64,000 nucleotides of DNA from Bacteroides intestinalis DSM 17393 (lineage in GTDB: Bacteria > Bacteroidota > Bacteroidia > Bacteroidales > Bacteroidaceae), in the NCBI RefSeq assembly GCF_000172175.1, contig NZ_ABJL02000007.1:620001-684000 (forward strand). The letters run 5' to 3'. Made by a program: the position numbers and the translations under genes. Below, piece after piece: positions 24,208-32,888 of the stretch. Within the stretch, counting starts at the first letter, position 1. Every line of letters starts with the position of its first letter. Under the pieces are notes generated by a model. The model saw nothing but the letters and a program-made list of their open reading frames with translations, was not told the origin of the DNA and did not search any database.

Positions 24208-25218
24208 ATGAGAATCGGAATTTTGACTTCGGGAGGCGATTGTCCCGGCATTAATGCCACCATTCGTGGAGTATGCAAGACTGCAATCAATCATTATGGA
24301 ATGGAAGTAATAGGTATTCATAGCGGCTTTCAAGGATTGCTGACTAAAGATGTGGAGTCGTTTACCGATAAATCTTTGTCCGGTTTATTGAATCAGGGCG
24401 GGACGATGCTGGGCACTTCCCGTGAAAAGCCTTTCAAGAAGAATGGTGTGATGTCCGATGTGAATAAACCGGCACTTATTGAACAGAACGTGAAAGAATT
24501 AGGGCTGGATTGCGTGGTCTGTATCGGTGGTAATGGTACGCAGAAAACTGCTGCGAAACTGGCTGCCATGGGACTGAATATTGTTTCCGTACCCAAGACG
24601 ATTGATAATGATATTTGGGGAACCGATTTCTCTTTCGGATTTGATTCTGCTGTGAGCATTGCTACGGATGCCATCGATCGGTTGCACTCTACTGCCAGTT
24701 CGCACAAACGGGTGATGGTGATTGAAGTGATGGGACATAAGGCTGGCTGGATTGCACTTTATTCCGGTATGGCAGGTGGTGGAGATGTGATCCTGATACC
24801 CGAAATCCCTTATAATATCCATAATATAGGAGAGACGATCCTGAACCGTTTAAAGAAAGGGAAACCTTATTCCATTGTAGTGGTTGCCGAAGGTATACAG
24901 ACGGATGGACGAAAACGTGCTGCCGAGTACATTGCTCAGGAGATAGAGTACGAGACGGGTATAGAAACCCGTGAAACGGTGCTTGGTTATATTCAACGTG
25001 GAGGTTCACCTACGCCTTTCGACCGGAATCTGTCTACCCGCATGGGCGGACATGCCACAGAACTAATAGCTACAGAGCAATTCGGTAGAATGATTACATT
25101 GAAAGGGGATGAAATTTCTTCTGCACCTCTGGATGAGATAGCCGGAAAGCTGAAGTTGGTAACGGAAGATAACGACCTTGTGGTTCAAGGGCGACGGATG
25201 GGAATCTGCTTTGGTTGA
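24208..25218 (+). CDS. pfkA: 6-phosphofructokinase
   Basis: The 336 residues match the PfkA family. Motifs are TSGGDCPGINATIRG, IGGNGTQKTAAKLA, PKTIDNDIWGTDFSFGFDSA and EVMGHKAGWIALYSG. It phosphorylates fructose 6-phosphate in glycolysis. By comparison from memory with E. coli, position 104 is Gly, as in ATP enzymes, while position 124 is Lys, as in PPi enzymes and plant ATP enzymes. Position 103 is Asn, not Asp. ATP use is likely but not certain. The gene stands alone between divergent and convergent neighbours. Confidence 0.93.
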   Translation: MRIGILTSGGDCPGINATIRGVCKTAINHYGMEVIGIHSGFQGLLTKDVESFTDKSLSGLLNQGGTMLGTSREKPFKKNGVMSDVNKPALIEQNVKELGLDCVVCIGGNGTQKTAAKLAAMGLNIVSVPKTIDNDIWGTDFSFGFDSAVSIATDAIDRLHSTASSHKRVMVIEVMGHKAGWIALYSGMAGGGDVILIPEIPYNIHNIGETILNRLKKGKPYSIVVVAEGIQTDGRKRAAEYIAQEIEYETGIETRETVLGYIQRGGSPTPFDRNLSTRMGGHATELIATEQFGRMITLKGDEISSAPLDEIAGKLKLVTEDNDLVVQGRRMGICFG

Positions 25219-25233
25219 AATACGGGCGAATGA

Positions 25234-26109
25234 TTATTCGCTCACCTCGTGTTCAGTTACTGAAGTAACTTCCTGATTCTCTTCAATCAGGGCACTCTCA
25301 ATAATTTCTTCAGCTTCTTCCGTATTTTCCTGCTGATGGTTTTGCGCTTTAGTTGCCTCAATCTGTTCTTTGAAGGCGGCATCATTCTTTATTTTCTTTA
25401 AAGCAGCCTGCGCAGCATTTTGTTGGGACTCTTTTTTAGAATATCCTGTTCCTTTTCCTGCTGGTATGCCTTCGATGCGTATTTCGGTGTGGAACATAGG
25501 ATTGTAGTCTTCGTCAAGGAATTGTTCGATAAGTTCAAATGAAACTTCAACTTTGCTCTTTTGGCTCCATTCAATCAGCTTCGATTTAAAATTCACCTCT
25601 TTGCGTGACATCTTATCGAGGTCGATGTAATTCTTGAATATCTTTTCTTCCATGAACCGCTTACAGCGTTTGTACCCCTGGTCTAAGTAGATAGCGCCGA
25701 TAAATGCTTCGAAAGCATTTCCGTACATATAGCTGTTGTGCGAGGAAGAACGGGCGGAGTATTTTACCAGTTTGTCCAAACCGATTTCTACCGCCAGTTT
25801 ATTGAGTGTCTCCCGTTGTACGATTTTGGAACGTGTATTTGTGAGGAAGCCCTCGCGGCGGCCTTCAAAATGCTTGTAGACAATATCTCCCACGATGGCG
25901 TCAAGAATGGCGTCACCCAGGAACTCCAGTCGCTCATTATTTAAAGGGCGGCCTTTCTCCGAACGGATGGAGGTAGATTTGTGCAGCAATGCCTGCTGAT
26001 ATAGCTGGATGTTGCGGGGATAGAATCCCAGTATCTTATAAAAACAAAGATAAGACTCTTTGTCCTTACGGAATAAGAGCCTTATCTTGTCTATTTGATT
26101 ACGTAACAC
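25234..26109 (-). CDS. rnc: Ribonuclease III
   Basis: The 291-residue protein has the RNase III signature NNERLEFLGDAILDAIVGD and the second acidic site NAFEAFIGAIYLDQGY. A double-stranded RNA-binding domain follows (about residues 165-235, including GKGTGYSKKESQQNAAQAAL). A Glu/Gln-rich acidic tail of about 45 residues is longer than in E. coli. The enzyme processes rRNA and other structured RNAs. It is the last gene of acpP-fabF-rnc, starting 6 bp after the fabF stop. Confidence 0.95.
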   Translation of the reverse strand: MLRNQIDKIRLLFRKDKESYLCFYKILGFYPRNIQLYQQALLHKSTSIRSEKGRPLNNERLEFLGDAILDAIVGDIVYKHFEGRREGFLTNTRSKIVQRETLNKLAVEIGLDKLVKYSARSSSHNSYMYGNAFEAFIGAIYLDQGYKRCKRFMEEKIFKNYIDLDKMSRKEVNFKSKLIEWSQKSKVEVSFELIEQFLDEDYNPMFHTEIRIEGIPAGKGTGYSKKESQQNAAQAALKKIKNDAAFKEQIEATKAQNHQQENTEEAEEIIESALIEENQEVTSVTEHEVSE

Positions 26110-26115
26110 GACTGA

Positions 26116-27381
26116 TTATTCTGCGTATTTTTTGAAAATAACACATGCGTTATGACCACCAAATCCAAATGTATTGGATAGAGCTACGTTCACTTCGCGC
26201 TTTTGAGCCTTGTTGAACGTAAGGTTCAGGTCATAGTCGATGTTTTCGTCGTTATCACCCTCTTCGTGGTTGATAGTCGGAGGTACAATGCCATTCTTGA
26301 TCGCAAGAATACTTGCGATGGCTTCTACCGCACCGGCGGCACCCAGCAAGTGACCGGTCATGGATTTTGTTGAACTGATGTTCAAGTCAAATGCATGTTG
26401 ACCAAATACCTCTTTAATAGCTTTAGCTTCCGATATATCACCTACAGGAGTAGAAGTACCGTGAACATTGATATAATCTACTTCTTCGGGTTTCATTTCG
26501 GCATCTTCCAACGCGTTTCTCATCACTAACTTGGCTCCTAGTCCTTCCGGATGTGAAGCGGTCAGATGGTGAGCGTCGGCAGACATTCCTACACCGGCAA
26601 CTTCTGCATAAATCTTAGCACCACGTGCTTTGGCATGTTCCAGTTCTTCAAGAACCAGACAGCCACCACCTTCACCCATCACGAAACCGTCGCGACTTGC
26701 GCTGAACGGACGGGATGCTGTTGTGGGAGATTCATTGCGGGTTGATAATGCATGCATGGCATTGAAACCGCCTACACCGCCAACGGTGATTGCAGCTTCC
26801 GAACCACCACTTACAATAACATTGGCCTTGCCTAAACGAATCAGGTTGAAGGCATCAGCGATAGCATTTGTGGAAGTAGCGCATGCAGAGCAAGTTGCGT
26901 AGTTGGGCCCGTGAAAACCGTACATAATAGAAATCTGCCCTGCAGCAATATCCGAAATCATCTTGGGGATGAAGAACGGATTGAACTTAGGACCGTTTTC
27001 TTTACCGGTCAAGGCATAATTACCTACCTCTTCTTCGAATGTACGGATTCCACCGATACCGGCGCCAAAGATGACACCGATTCTGTTTAAGTCCTCATTT
27101 TCGACGTCAAGACCAGAATCATTAACCGCTTCTTTAGCTACAGCAATGGCATATTGTGTATACAAGTCCATTTTGCGGGCTTCTTTGCGGTCGATATAGT
27201 TGGTTGCATCGAAGTTCTTCACTTCGCAGGCAAATTGAGTCTTGAAAAGGGAAGCATCGAAATGAGTAATAGGTCCAGCTCCACTAACCCCATTCACAAG
27301 GTTCTCCCAAAATTCGGGAACGCTGTTGCCAATGGGAGTAATGGCGCCAAGACCTGTTACTACAACTCTTTTTAATTCCAT
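26116..27381 (-). CDS. fabF: Beta-ketoacyl-ACP synthase II
   Basis: The 421-residue thiolase-fold condensing enzyme carries the Cys-His-His triad. Cys167 is in YATCSACATSTNAIAD, His307 in VDYINVHGTSTPVGD and His344 in MTGHLLGAAG. It elongates acyl-ACP in fatty acid synthesis. It lies 19 bp after acpP and 6 bp before rnc, a standard Bacteroidota operon. Confidence 0.97.
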   Translation of the reverse strand: MELKRVVVTGLGAITPIGNSVPEFWENLVNGVSGAGPITHFDASLFKTQFACEVKNFDATNYIDRKEARKMDLYTQYAIAVAKEAVNDSGLDVENEDLNRIGVIFGAGIGGIRTFEEEVGNYALTGKENGPKFNPFFIPKMISDIAAGQISIMYGFHGPNYATCSACATSTNAIADAFNLIRLGKANVIVSGGSEAAITVGGVGGFNAMHALSTRNESPTTASRPFSASRDGFVMGEGGGCLVLEELEHAKARGAKIYAEVAGVGMSADAHHLTASHPEGLGAKLVMRNALEDAEMKPEEVDYINVHGTSTPVGDISEAKAIKEVFGQHAFDLNISSTKSMTGHLLGAAGAVEAIASILAIKNGIVPPTINHEEGDNDENIDYDLNLTFNKAQKREVNVALSNTFGFGGHNACVIFKKYAE

Positions 27382-27400
27382 ATTAAATTGATGGATAGAA

Positions 27401-27637
27401 TTACTTAGCGTGTTCTTCGATGTAAGAAACGGCGTCGCCTACAGTACCAATCTTTTCAGCTTGGTCATCCGGAATTGAGATACCGAATTCCTTTTCGAAT
27501 TCCATGATAAGTTCTACAGTGTCAAGAGAATCAGCTCCTAAATCGTTAGTGAAGCTAGCTTCGTTAGTAACTTCTGATTCTTCAACGCCTAATTTGTCGA
27601 CGATAATCGCTTTCACTCTTGATGCAATTTCAGACAT
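27401..27637 (-). CDS. acpP: Acyl carrier protein
   Basis: The 78-residue acidic protein has the phosphopantetheine attachment motif GADSLDTVELIM, with Ser37 the modified residue. It carries growing acyl chains for fatty acid and lipid A synthesis. It is the first gene of the acpP-fabF-rnc operon. A -33 TTTG and -7-like box lie upstream. Confidence 0.98.
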   Translation of the reverse strand: MSEIASRVKAIIVDKLGVEESEVTNEASFTNDLGADSLDTVELIMEFEKEFGISIPDDQAEKIGTVGDAVSYIEEHAK

Positions 27638-27688
27638 AACTTTAAGTTTTTAATTAATAATTAGTTTTATTTCTTTAAATTTGCGGGG

Positions 27689-27720
27689 CAAAGGAATAAA
27701 TATTTATCGTCACTCGCAAA
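27689..27720 (-). promoter_or_regulatory. Promoter of acpP-fabF-rnc
   Basis: On the minus strand, TTTG (27717-27720) is followed after exactly 20 nt by TTCCTTTG (27689-27696). This has one mismatch to TAnnTTTG. Spacing and position fit the Bacteroides -33/-7 promoter. Confidence 0.55.
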
Positions 27721-27786
27721 TATTTGGGGAATTAAATGCAATGTTTTGCACATTTTTCACGGTTTTGTGCACTAAAAGGAAGATTT

Positions 27787-28362
27787 ATGAGGAAAAAGAT
27801 CGCTGTTTTAGCATCGGGAAACGGAACGAATGCCGAAAATATCATTCGTTATTTCCAGGAAAAAAGTTTGGCTTGTGTAGCCCTGGTTTTGACTAATCGT
27901 CAGAGTGCGTTTGTTTTAGAGCGCTCACGCGGGCTTGGAGTGCCTTGCTTTTATTTTTCCAAGGGTGATTGGGAGAACGGAGAGCCGGTTTTATCGGTGT
28001 TGCAGGAGCACAATATTGATTTTGTAGTGCTGGCCGGATTTCTGGCTCGTATACCAGACTCTATTTTGCATGCTTATCCCAATAAAATGATAAATATACA
28101 TCCTTCATTGTTGCCAAAGTTCGGTGGAAAGGGAATGTATGGCGACCGCGTACACGAAGCTGTGATTGCTGCGGGTGAAAAAGAGAGTGGTATTACTATA
28201 CACTATACGAATGAGCATTATGATGAAGGTGCCATTATTTGCCAGGTGAAATGTCCGGTGTTGCCGGAAGATACTCCCGATGAACTGGCACAACGTATTC
28301 ATGTGCTGGAATATGATACTTATCCCAAAGTAATAGAAAAATTACTGGAATCCGAGGTCTAA
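27787..28362 (+). CDS. purN: Phosphoribosylglycinamide formyltransferase
   Basis: The protein has 191 residues from MRKKIAVLASGNGTNAENII. The formyltransferase core is seen in MINIHPSLLPKFGGKGMYG, which holds the catalytic Asn and His, and in HYDEGAIICQ, which holds the Asp. It formylates GAR in purine synthesis using 10-formyl-THF. A longer frame starts at 27736, but the ATG at 27787 aligns with the family start. It is transcribed divergently from acpP and converges with pdxB. Confidence 0.94.
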   Translation: MRKKIAVLASGNGTNAENIIRYFQEKSLACVALVLTNRQSAFVLERSRGLGVPCFYFSKGDWENGEPVLSVLQEHNIDFVVLAGFLARIPDSILHAYPNKMINIHPSLLPKFGGKGMYGDRVHEAVIAAGEKESGITIHYTNEHYDEGAIICQVKCPVLPEDTPDELAQRIHVLEYDTYPKVIEKLLESEV

Positions 28363-28393
28363 GACTCTGTTCAAGGACTTACCTGAACTGTAT

Positions 28394-28443
28394 CAAGTCC
28401 GTATCATCTCCGTATCTATACGCTTGGAGTTGGTACGGACTTG
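28394..28443. repeat. Inverted repeat between purN and pdxB
   Basis: CAAGTCCGTA (28394-28403) pairs with TACGGACTTG (28434-28443). An inner hairpin CGTAT-CT-ATACG lies at 28411-28422. A direct repeat of ACGGACTTG follows (28435-28454). It sits between convergent genes and probably helps end or protect both transcripts, although no long T run is present. Confidence 0.65.
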
Positions 28444-28465
28444 ACACGGACTTGGTATGAAGTTG

Positions 28466-29509
28466 CTATGAAATCACTACGCGGAAGGCTGTTTTCTCTC
28501 TTCTCAGCGGATAATCTCCTCTTAATTTCTCAAATAATTCCGGATGCTGTTTTAAGGCTTCACTGTCCCTTCTTGGATCATACATCTGTAGGTAGGCTTC
28601 TGTTTCGGTAGTTGCAGTGATCATCGGGTTCTCCGGTTCAGGTGGAACAATTCGGTAATCGGCCTGTATGTCAAAGTGCTGGCAAAGAGAATCCAACGAC
28701 ATGCGGGTGGCGTTTGCTTTTCCATCTGCTGAATATCCGGCAATATGCGGTGTCCCGATGAATACCTTATTTAATAAGGTGAGATTAATATCCGGTTCGT
28801 TTTCCCATACATCAATGACGGCATCTGAGATTAATCCGTTTTTGAGAGCCTTCAATAAAGCATTCGTTTCAATAACTTCCCCTCGGGAAGTGTTGATGAT
28901 GATGGGGGAGCGCTTCAGTGAGCGGAAGAATGACTGGTCTGCCAGATGGAAAGTCTTATATTTCCCTTCCTTATATAAAGGTACGTGGAATGTGAGGACG
29001 TCGCACTCTTCGGCAAGGAATTGTAGGGAACTGAAGCCGGCACTTCCTTCTTCATCTTCTCGTGGCAAGTCATTCAGTAATACTCGCATGCCCAGTTCAC
29101 GAGCCACCTCCGCTACTTTACTGCCTACGTTACCTACTCCGACAATGCCTATAGCCATTTCGGATAGCTTCTTTCCTTTCAGGAGTTCTGTTAGCAAAAG
29201 TGTGGATTGCAGGTATTGGGCTACGGATGCGGAGTTACAGCCTGGTGCATTCTTCCATACGATGCCTGCCTGATGACAATATTCTGTGTCTATATGATCG
29301 AAGCCGATTGTGGCTGTGGCAATGAACCGAACCCGACTCCCTTCTAATAATTCCCGGTTGCAATGGGTGCGTGTGCGAATGATCAACGCGTCTGCATCTT
29401 TCACTAAGGAAGCCGTGAAGTCCTTTCCGGGGACATATATTACTTCATCCGCTATCTTTTCGATAGCTTCCTTTATAAAAGGTATTTTATTGTCGACAAT
29501 GACTTTCAT
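28466..29509 (-). CDS. pdxB: Erythronate-4-phosphate dehydrogenase
   Basis: The 347-residue D-2-hydroxyacid dehydrogenase matches PdxB. Motifs are FIATATIGFDHIDTEYC and the NAD-binding GIVGVGNVGSKVAEVAR. The catalytic Arg/Glu/His region includes INTSRGEVIETNAL, VIDVWENEPDI and GTPHIAGYSADGKANATRM. The C-terminal domain typical of PdxB is present. It acts in pyridoxal phosphate synthesis. It is transcribed alone, divergent from the glycan cluster. Confidence 0.93.
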   Translation of the reverse strand: MKVIVDNKIPFIKEAIEKIADEVIYVPGKDFTASLVKDADALIIRTRTHCNRELLEGSRVRFIATATIGFDHIDTEYCHQAGIVWKNAPGCNSASVAQYLQSTLLLTELLKGKKLSEMAIGIVGVGNVGSKVAEVARELGMRVLLNDLPREDEEGSAGFSSLQFLAEECDVLTFHVPLYKEGKYKTFHLADQSFFRSLKRSPIIINTSRGEVIETNALLKALKNGLISDAVIDVWENEPDINLTLLNKVFIGTPHIAGYSADGKANATRMSLDSLCQHFDIQADYRIVPPEPENPMITATTETEAYLQMYDPRRDSEALKQHPELFEKLRGDYPLRREKTAFRVVIS

Positions 29510-29540
29510 TTCTGTATTTTTTTTCTATATTTGTTGCAGG

Positions 29541-29548
29541 CAAAGTTA
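29541..29548 (-). promoter_or_regulatory. -7 box for pdxB
   Basis: TAACTTTG on the minus strand matches TAnnTTTG, 31 bp from the ATG at 29509. Confidence 0.55.
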
Positions 29549-29568
29549 GTCATAAAAGCGGTAAACTG

Positions 29569-29600
29569 TTTGGTTGTGTGCTAAATAATACATAACTTTG
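29569..29600 (+). promoter_or_regulatory. Promoter of the plus-strand glycosyltransferase pair
   Basis: TTTG (29569-29572), a 20-nt gap, and TAACTTTG (29593-29600) form the best complete -33/-7 match in the window. The ATG is at 29655. Confidence 0.7.
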
Positions 29601-29654
29601 TCAACTTGTACAAATATTAGGATTTGTAGAATAAAGATAAAACAGTTATAAGGA

Positions 29655-30371
29655 ATGAAGTGTATCCATATCATTACGCCTGTAAAGGATTCCATTGAGT
29701 TGACTTTACAGACGGTAGATGCTATTATGGCATCTGACGTGAAGACTCCTTTTACATATACCGTTTACAATGATTTCAGTACGGAGGAGAATACGGCCAG
29801 GTTGCGGGAAGCATCCGGGAGACTGGGTTTCGAATTGGTAAACCTTGCGGATGTCACAAGCCACCCTTCGCCTAACTATCTTCTGATTCTGCAAATGTCA
29901 CAAGAACGTGCTATTGCGGAAGAAGCCGGATTGGTAATTGTGGAATCTGATGTGGTGGTAAAGAAAGATACTTTGCAATCTTTGTTCGATGGCGCTTTGG
30001 AAAGAAAAGATTGTGGAATTGCTGCTGCTGTCACCGTAGATGAGAAAGGTGATATAAACTATCCTTATTTGTTTGCAAAAGGGCGAGAGAATCAGGTGTT
30101 TCCCGAAAAGAAACATTGCAGCTTCTGTTGCTCGTTACTGACGTTGAATTTCCTCCGTTCGTTTGATTTTCATCAGCTGAGTCTTGAAAAGAATTGGCAC
30201 GATGTAACAATTTCCCATCAATCATTGAAAGAGGGATTCAAAAACTATCTGTTTACTACGCTTCCGGTGTGGCATCGTCCGCATGGTAGCCGTCCGTGGA
30301 AGCAATTAAAGTATAAAAATCCATTGAAGTATTACTGGTTAAAGTATACCAAAGGACTGGATAAAATTTGA
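29655..30371 (+). CDS. GT2-like glycosyltransferase
   Basis: The 238 residues have a GT-A style N terminus (CIHIITPVKDSIELTLQTVD) and a nucleotide-sugar acidic motif in LVIVESDVVVKKDTL. No membrane segment is seen, so it probably acts at the cytoplasmic face. It begins a two-gene unit, 7 bp ahead of the GT2-kinase fusion, at the start of a surface-glycan cluster. The sugar and acceptor are unknown. Confidence 0.75.
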   Translation: MKCIHIITPVKDSIELTLQTVDAIMASDVKTPFTYTVYNDFSTEENTARLREASGRLGFELVNLADVTSHPSPNYLLILQMSQERAIAEEAGLVIVESDVVVKKDTLQSLFDGALERKDCGIAAAVTVDEKGDINYPYLFAKGRENQVFPEKKHCSFCCSLLTLNFLRSFDFHQLSLEKNWHDVTISHQSLKEGFKNYLFTTLPVWHRPHGSRPWKQLKYKNPLKYYWLKYTKGLDKI

Positions 30372-30378
30372 AAATATT

Positions 30379-31860
30379 ATGGAGTATCGATTGGTTTCTA
30401 TTATTATACCTATTTATAATATGGCAAAGTATCTGCACGAGACTTTGGATTCGGTGCTTGCTTCAGATTATCCTAATTTTGAAGTAATACTGATGGATGA
30501 CGGCTCGACAGATAATTCTTTGGACATTGCCAAAGAGTATGCGGAAAAAGATACACGGGTAAGTGTACATACCCAGTCGAATAGTGGTCCGTGTGTTGCC
30601 CGTAATAATGCTATATCATTGTCTCATGGCGAATACATATTGCCGGTAGACGCGGATAACCGGATCAGTCCGACATTCATAAGCCATGCTGTAGTAGAAT
30701 TGGAACGAGACCCGGATGTTAAAGTGGTCTGTCCGCGAGCCGAATTTATAGGCGACCGTAGTGGTGAATGGAAGTTACCACCCTTCTCTTTGAAGCTGTT
30801 GGCACGTAAGAATATGATTGATACCTGTGCACTCTACAGAAAAACAGAATGGGAAAGAGTAGGTGGATACTGCGAAGAGATCATTGCACGTGAGGATTGG
30901 GAATTCTGGATATCTGTACTGAAAGATGGTGGCAAAGTGGTCCGTTTGCCTCAGATAGAATTGTATTATCGCGTACGTGCCGGGTCCAAAAGAATTGTAG
31001 ACCGTTCGTTGAAGCCACATGTTACGAAAGTGCTTAACAAGCGTCATGCTGAATTTTTTGAACGGGAGTTAGGAGGAAAGTTGCGTTCTGTACGTTCCTG
31101 GTCCAGGTGGATCAATCGTATTGAGCGTTTTTTTCGTCCACGGTGCATGGCTGTAGCTCCTGATTATTCAAATATGAGTGACTTTGTGAAAGTGCTTCCG
31201 GTTATTTTTGAAGATCGGGGTACTGTTATTTATAAAGGAAGAAATGAATTGAGGGAGTTTGATATAGCAGGGCAGAAAGTGGTGGTTAAATCTTTCCAGA
31301 TACCTCACCTGCTGAATCGGATTATTTATAATTTTTTCCGGGAATCTAAGGCACGGCGTTCATTTCGCTATGCGGCCATGTTGCGGCAGTTTAATATAGG
31401 ATCGCCCGCACCCATTGGTTTCTGCTCGGTTTCCAGTTGGTTCTTGTTCGGAAAGAGTTATTTTGTATCGTTAAGGTCGGAATGCCCTTATACTTACCGG
31501 GATCTTCCACAACGTCCTTTTGAGGAACAGGAAAAAATACTTCGCGCCATAGCCCGTACCACTGCTGTTTTGCATGAACATGGAATTTTGCATAAGGATT
31601 ATTCGGCAGGGAATATCTTATTTGCAGAAAAGCCGGAGGGCGTCTCCGTAGAGATCATTGATTTGAACCGGATGCGCTTTGGTAAGGTATCTTTGGAAGA
31701 AGGGTGCAAGAATTTTGAAAGACTACCTGGTACTGATGAGATGTTTGCTGTGTTAGCGGATGAATATGCCAAATCTCGTGGCTTTGACAAGAAAAAGTGT
31801 TTGCAGTTGATAGAGAAAGCTCATAAATCTTCTTCGTCTTTTTCTTCTAAGGCTTCTTGA
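30379..31860 (+). CDS. Fusion of GT2 glycosyltransferase and WaaP/Kdo-type LPS kinase
   Basis: The 493-residue protein combines two enzymes. Residues 1-~235 are a GT2 domain: SIIIPIYNMAKYLHETLDSV, ILMDDGSTDNSLDI and the DxD motif in ILPVDADNRISP. Residues about 255-480 resemble the LPS core kinase family (WaaP/InaA/KdkA). The catalytic loop is ILHKDYSAGNILF (His405, Asp407, Asn412) and the metal aspartate is Asp428 in EIIDLNRMRFG. It may add a sugar and then phosphorylate the core of lipooligosaccharide. The C terminus is Ser/Lys-rich. Its neighbours are glycosyltransferases, which fits LOS core assembly. Confidence 0.85.
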   Translation: MEYRLVSIIIPIYNMAKYLHETLDSVLASDYPNFEVILMDDGSTDNSLDIAKEYAEKDTRVSVHTQSNSGPCVARNNAISLSHGEYILPVDADNRISPTFISHAVVELERDPDVKVVCPRAEFIGDRSGEWKLPPFSLKLLARKNMIDTCALYRKTEWERVGGYCEEIIAREDWEFWISVLKDGGKVVRLPQIELYYRVRAGSKRIVDRSLKPHVTKVLNKRHAEFFERELGGKLRSVRSWSRWINRIERFFRPRCMAVAPDYSNMSDFVKVLPVIFEDRGTVIYKGRNELREFDIAGQKVVVKSFQIPHLLNRIIYNFFRESKARRSFRYAAMLRQFNIGSPAPIGFCSVSSWFLFGKSYFVSLRSECPYTYRDLPQRPFEEQEKILRAIARTTAVLHEHGILHKDYSAGNILFAEKPEGVSVEIIDLNRMRFGKVSLEEGCKNFERLPGTDEMFAVLADEYAKSRGFDKKKCLQLIEKAHKSSSSFSSKAS

Positions 31861-31883
31861 TGTCTGACTTTTGAAGGTAGTTT

Positions 31884-32804
31884 CTATGTTTGGTCTGCAT
31901 CTATCCCATGGGTAGAATTATGTAGTAGGTGGGCATAGATTGTTTCTTTCCCTTCGGGGGTGAGCATATTGAATTGCTTCTTATAGGTTAATTTGTGGAA
32001 ACCATAGTTTGCACTAAATTCCTCCATAGATTTTTCATTAAATGGCATGTTGAGGCATTTGGACAGGTTGCTGATTCTTTGCAGAGGGACGCTGTCGACC
32101 ATTTCCGTAATAGCTGGGATATTTTCATAGGCTATGCTAACGAGATAATCGAAGAATAAGTAAGTGACGATTTGTTGATGATTCTTCCAATAACTATAGA
32201 ACATGTCCAGTAGGAAAGCGGGTAGAATATTGTCTTTACCACATGCTATAAAAAAGACTGTCCACTTGCCGTTTGCCACATTGGTGTTTTTTGCCGTATG
32301 ATGGCAAGTGTAGAAATCGGTATCGGGATTCATTATTGAGTCTACATCTCTGGTAAAAAGTAGGGTGCTGTCAGCCCATATTCCTCCATGTTCTTTAAGC
32401 AGATTAATCCTTAGCATGTCACTGAAATGGGTGAGACTTATTTCGTGGTTTTTCACTTTTTGCAAGATATAATCCGGCATTGTAGCGTATTCCTGATAGT
32501 TTTGCTCTGTGATTAATATGACAGGATGTTGACCTGCATGATGTTTTGCAGAGGCGTAACAGACTTTAACGATATCAGGCATGTTCGCTTCTCCTTGCCA
32601 CCAGCATGTCCAGATGGGGCATGTCTTGTCAATCGGACTTTTTCCGGTACTTGCTTCTTTGTATTTCTTTATAATATTTTTTGCACCGGACTTCTGAGAA
32701 ATTACAGTTTTGAAGTATAAGTGTTTACTGTGCTTCAAAAGCTTCTTCTCCACTGATTTGAAAAAGGATTTGACGGGGTTGATATCTGGATTTGTAGAGT
32801 TCAT
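31884..32804 (-). CDS. Capsular polysaccharide synthesis-type glycosyltransferase (Caps_synth family)
   Basis: The 306-residue protein matches the GT32-related capsular polysaccharide synthesis family. Typical stretches are CPIWTCWWQGEANMPDIVK, LTHFSDMLRINLLKEHGGIW and the acidic WADSTLLFTRDVD. It probably transfers one sugar to a growing surface glycan in the cytoplasm. It has its own -7 box and converges with the GT2/kinase fusion, leaving 23 bp between the stops. The sugar is unknown. Confidence 0.82.
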   Translation of the reverse strand: MNSTNPDINPVKSFFKSVEKKLLKHSKHLYFKTVISQKSGAKNIIKKYKEASTGKSPIDKTCPIWTCWWQGEANMPDIVKVCYASAKHHAGQHPVILITEQNYQEYATMPDYILQKVKNHEISLTHFSDMLRINLLKEHGGIWADSTLLFTRDVDSIMNPDTDFYTCHHTAKNTNVANGKWTVFFIACGKDNILPAFLLDMFYSYWKNHQQIVTYLFFDYLVSIAYENIPAITEMVDSVPLQRISNLSKCLNMPFNEKSMEEFSANYGFHKLTYKKQFNMLTPEGKETIYAHLLHNSTHGIDADQT

Positions 32805-32832
32805 GCTTCTGTATTATAACTGATTACTGGTA

Positions 32833-32840
32833 CAAAGATA
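32833..32840 (-). promoter_or_regulatory. -7 box for the Caps_synth-type gene
   Basis: TATCTTTG followed by TACC matches TAnnTTTG, 28 bp from the ATG at 32804. Confidence 0.6.
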
Positions 32841-32888
32841 TAGGTTTAGAGGGAATGTCACTTCCTTTTTTGAAAAATCTATTTCTTT

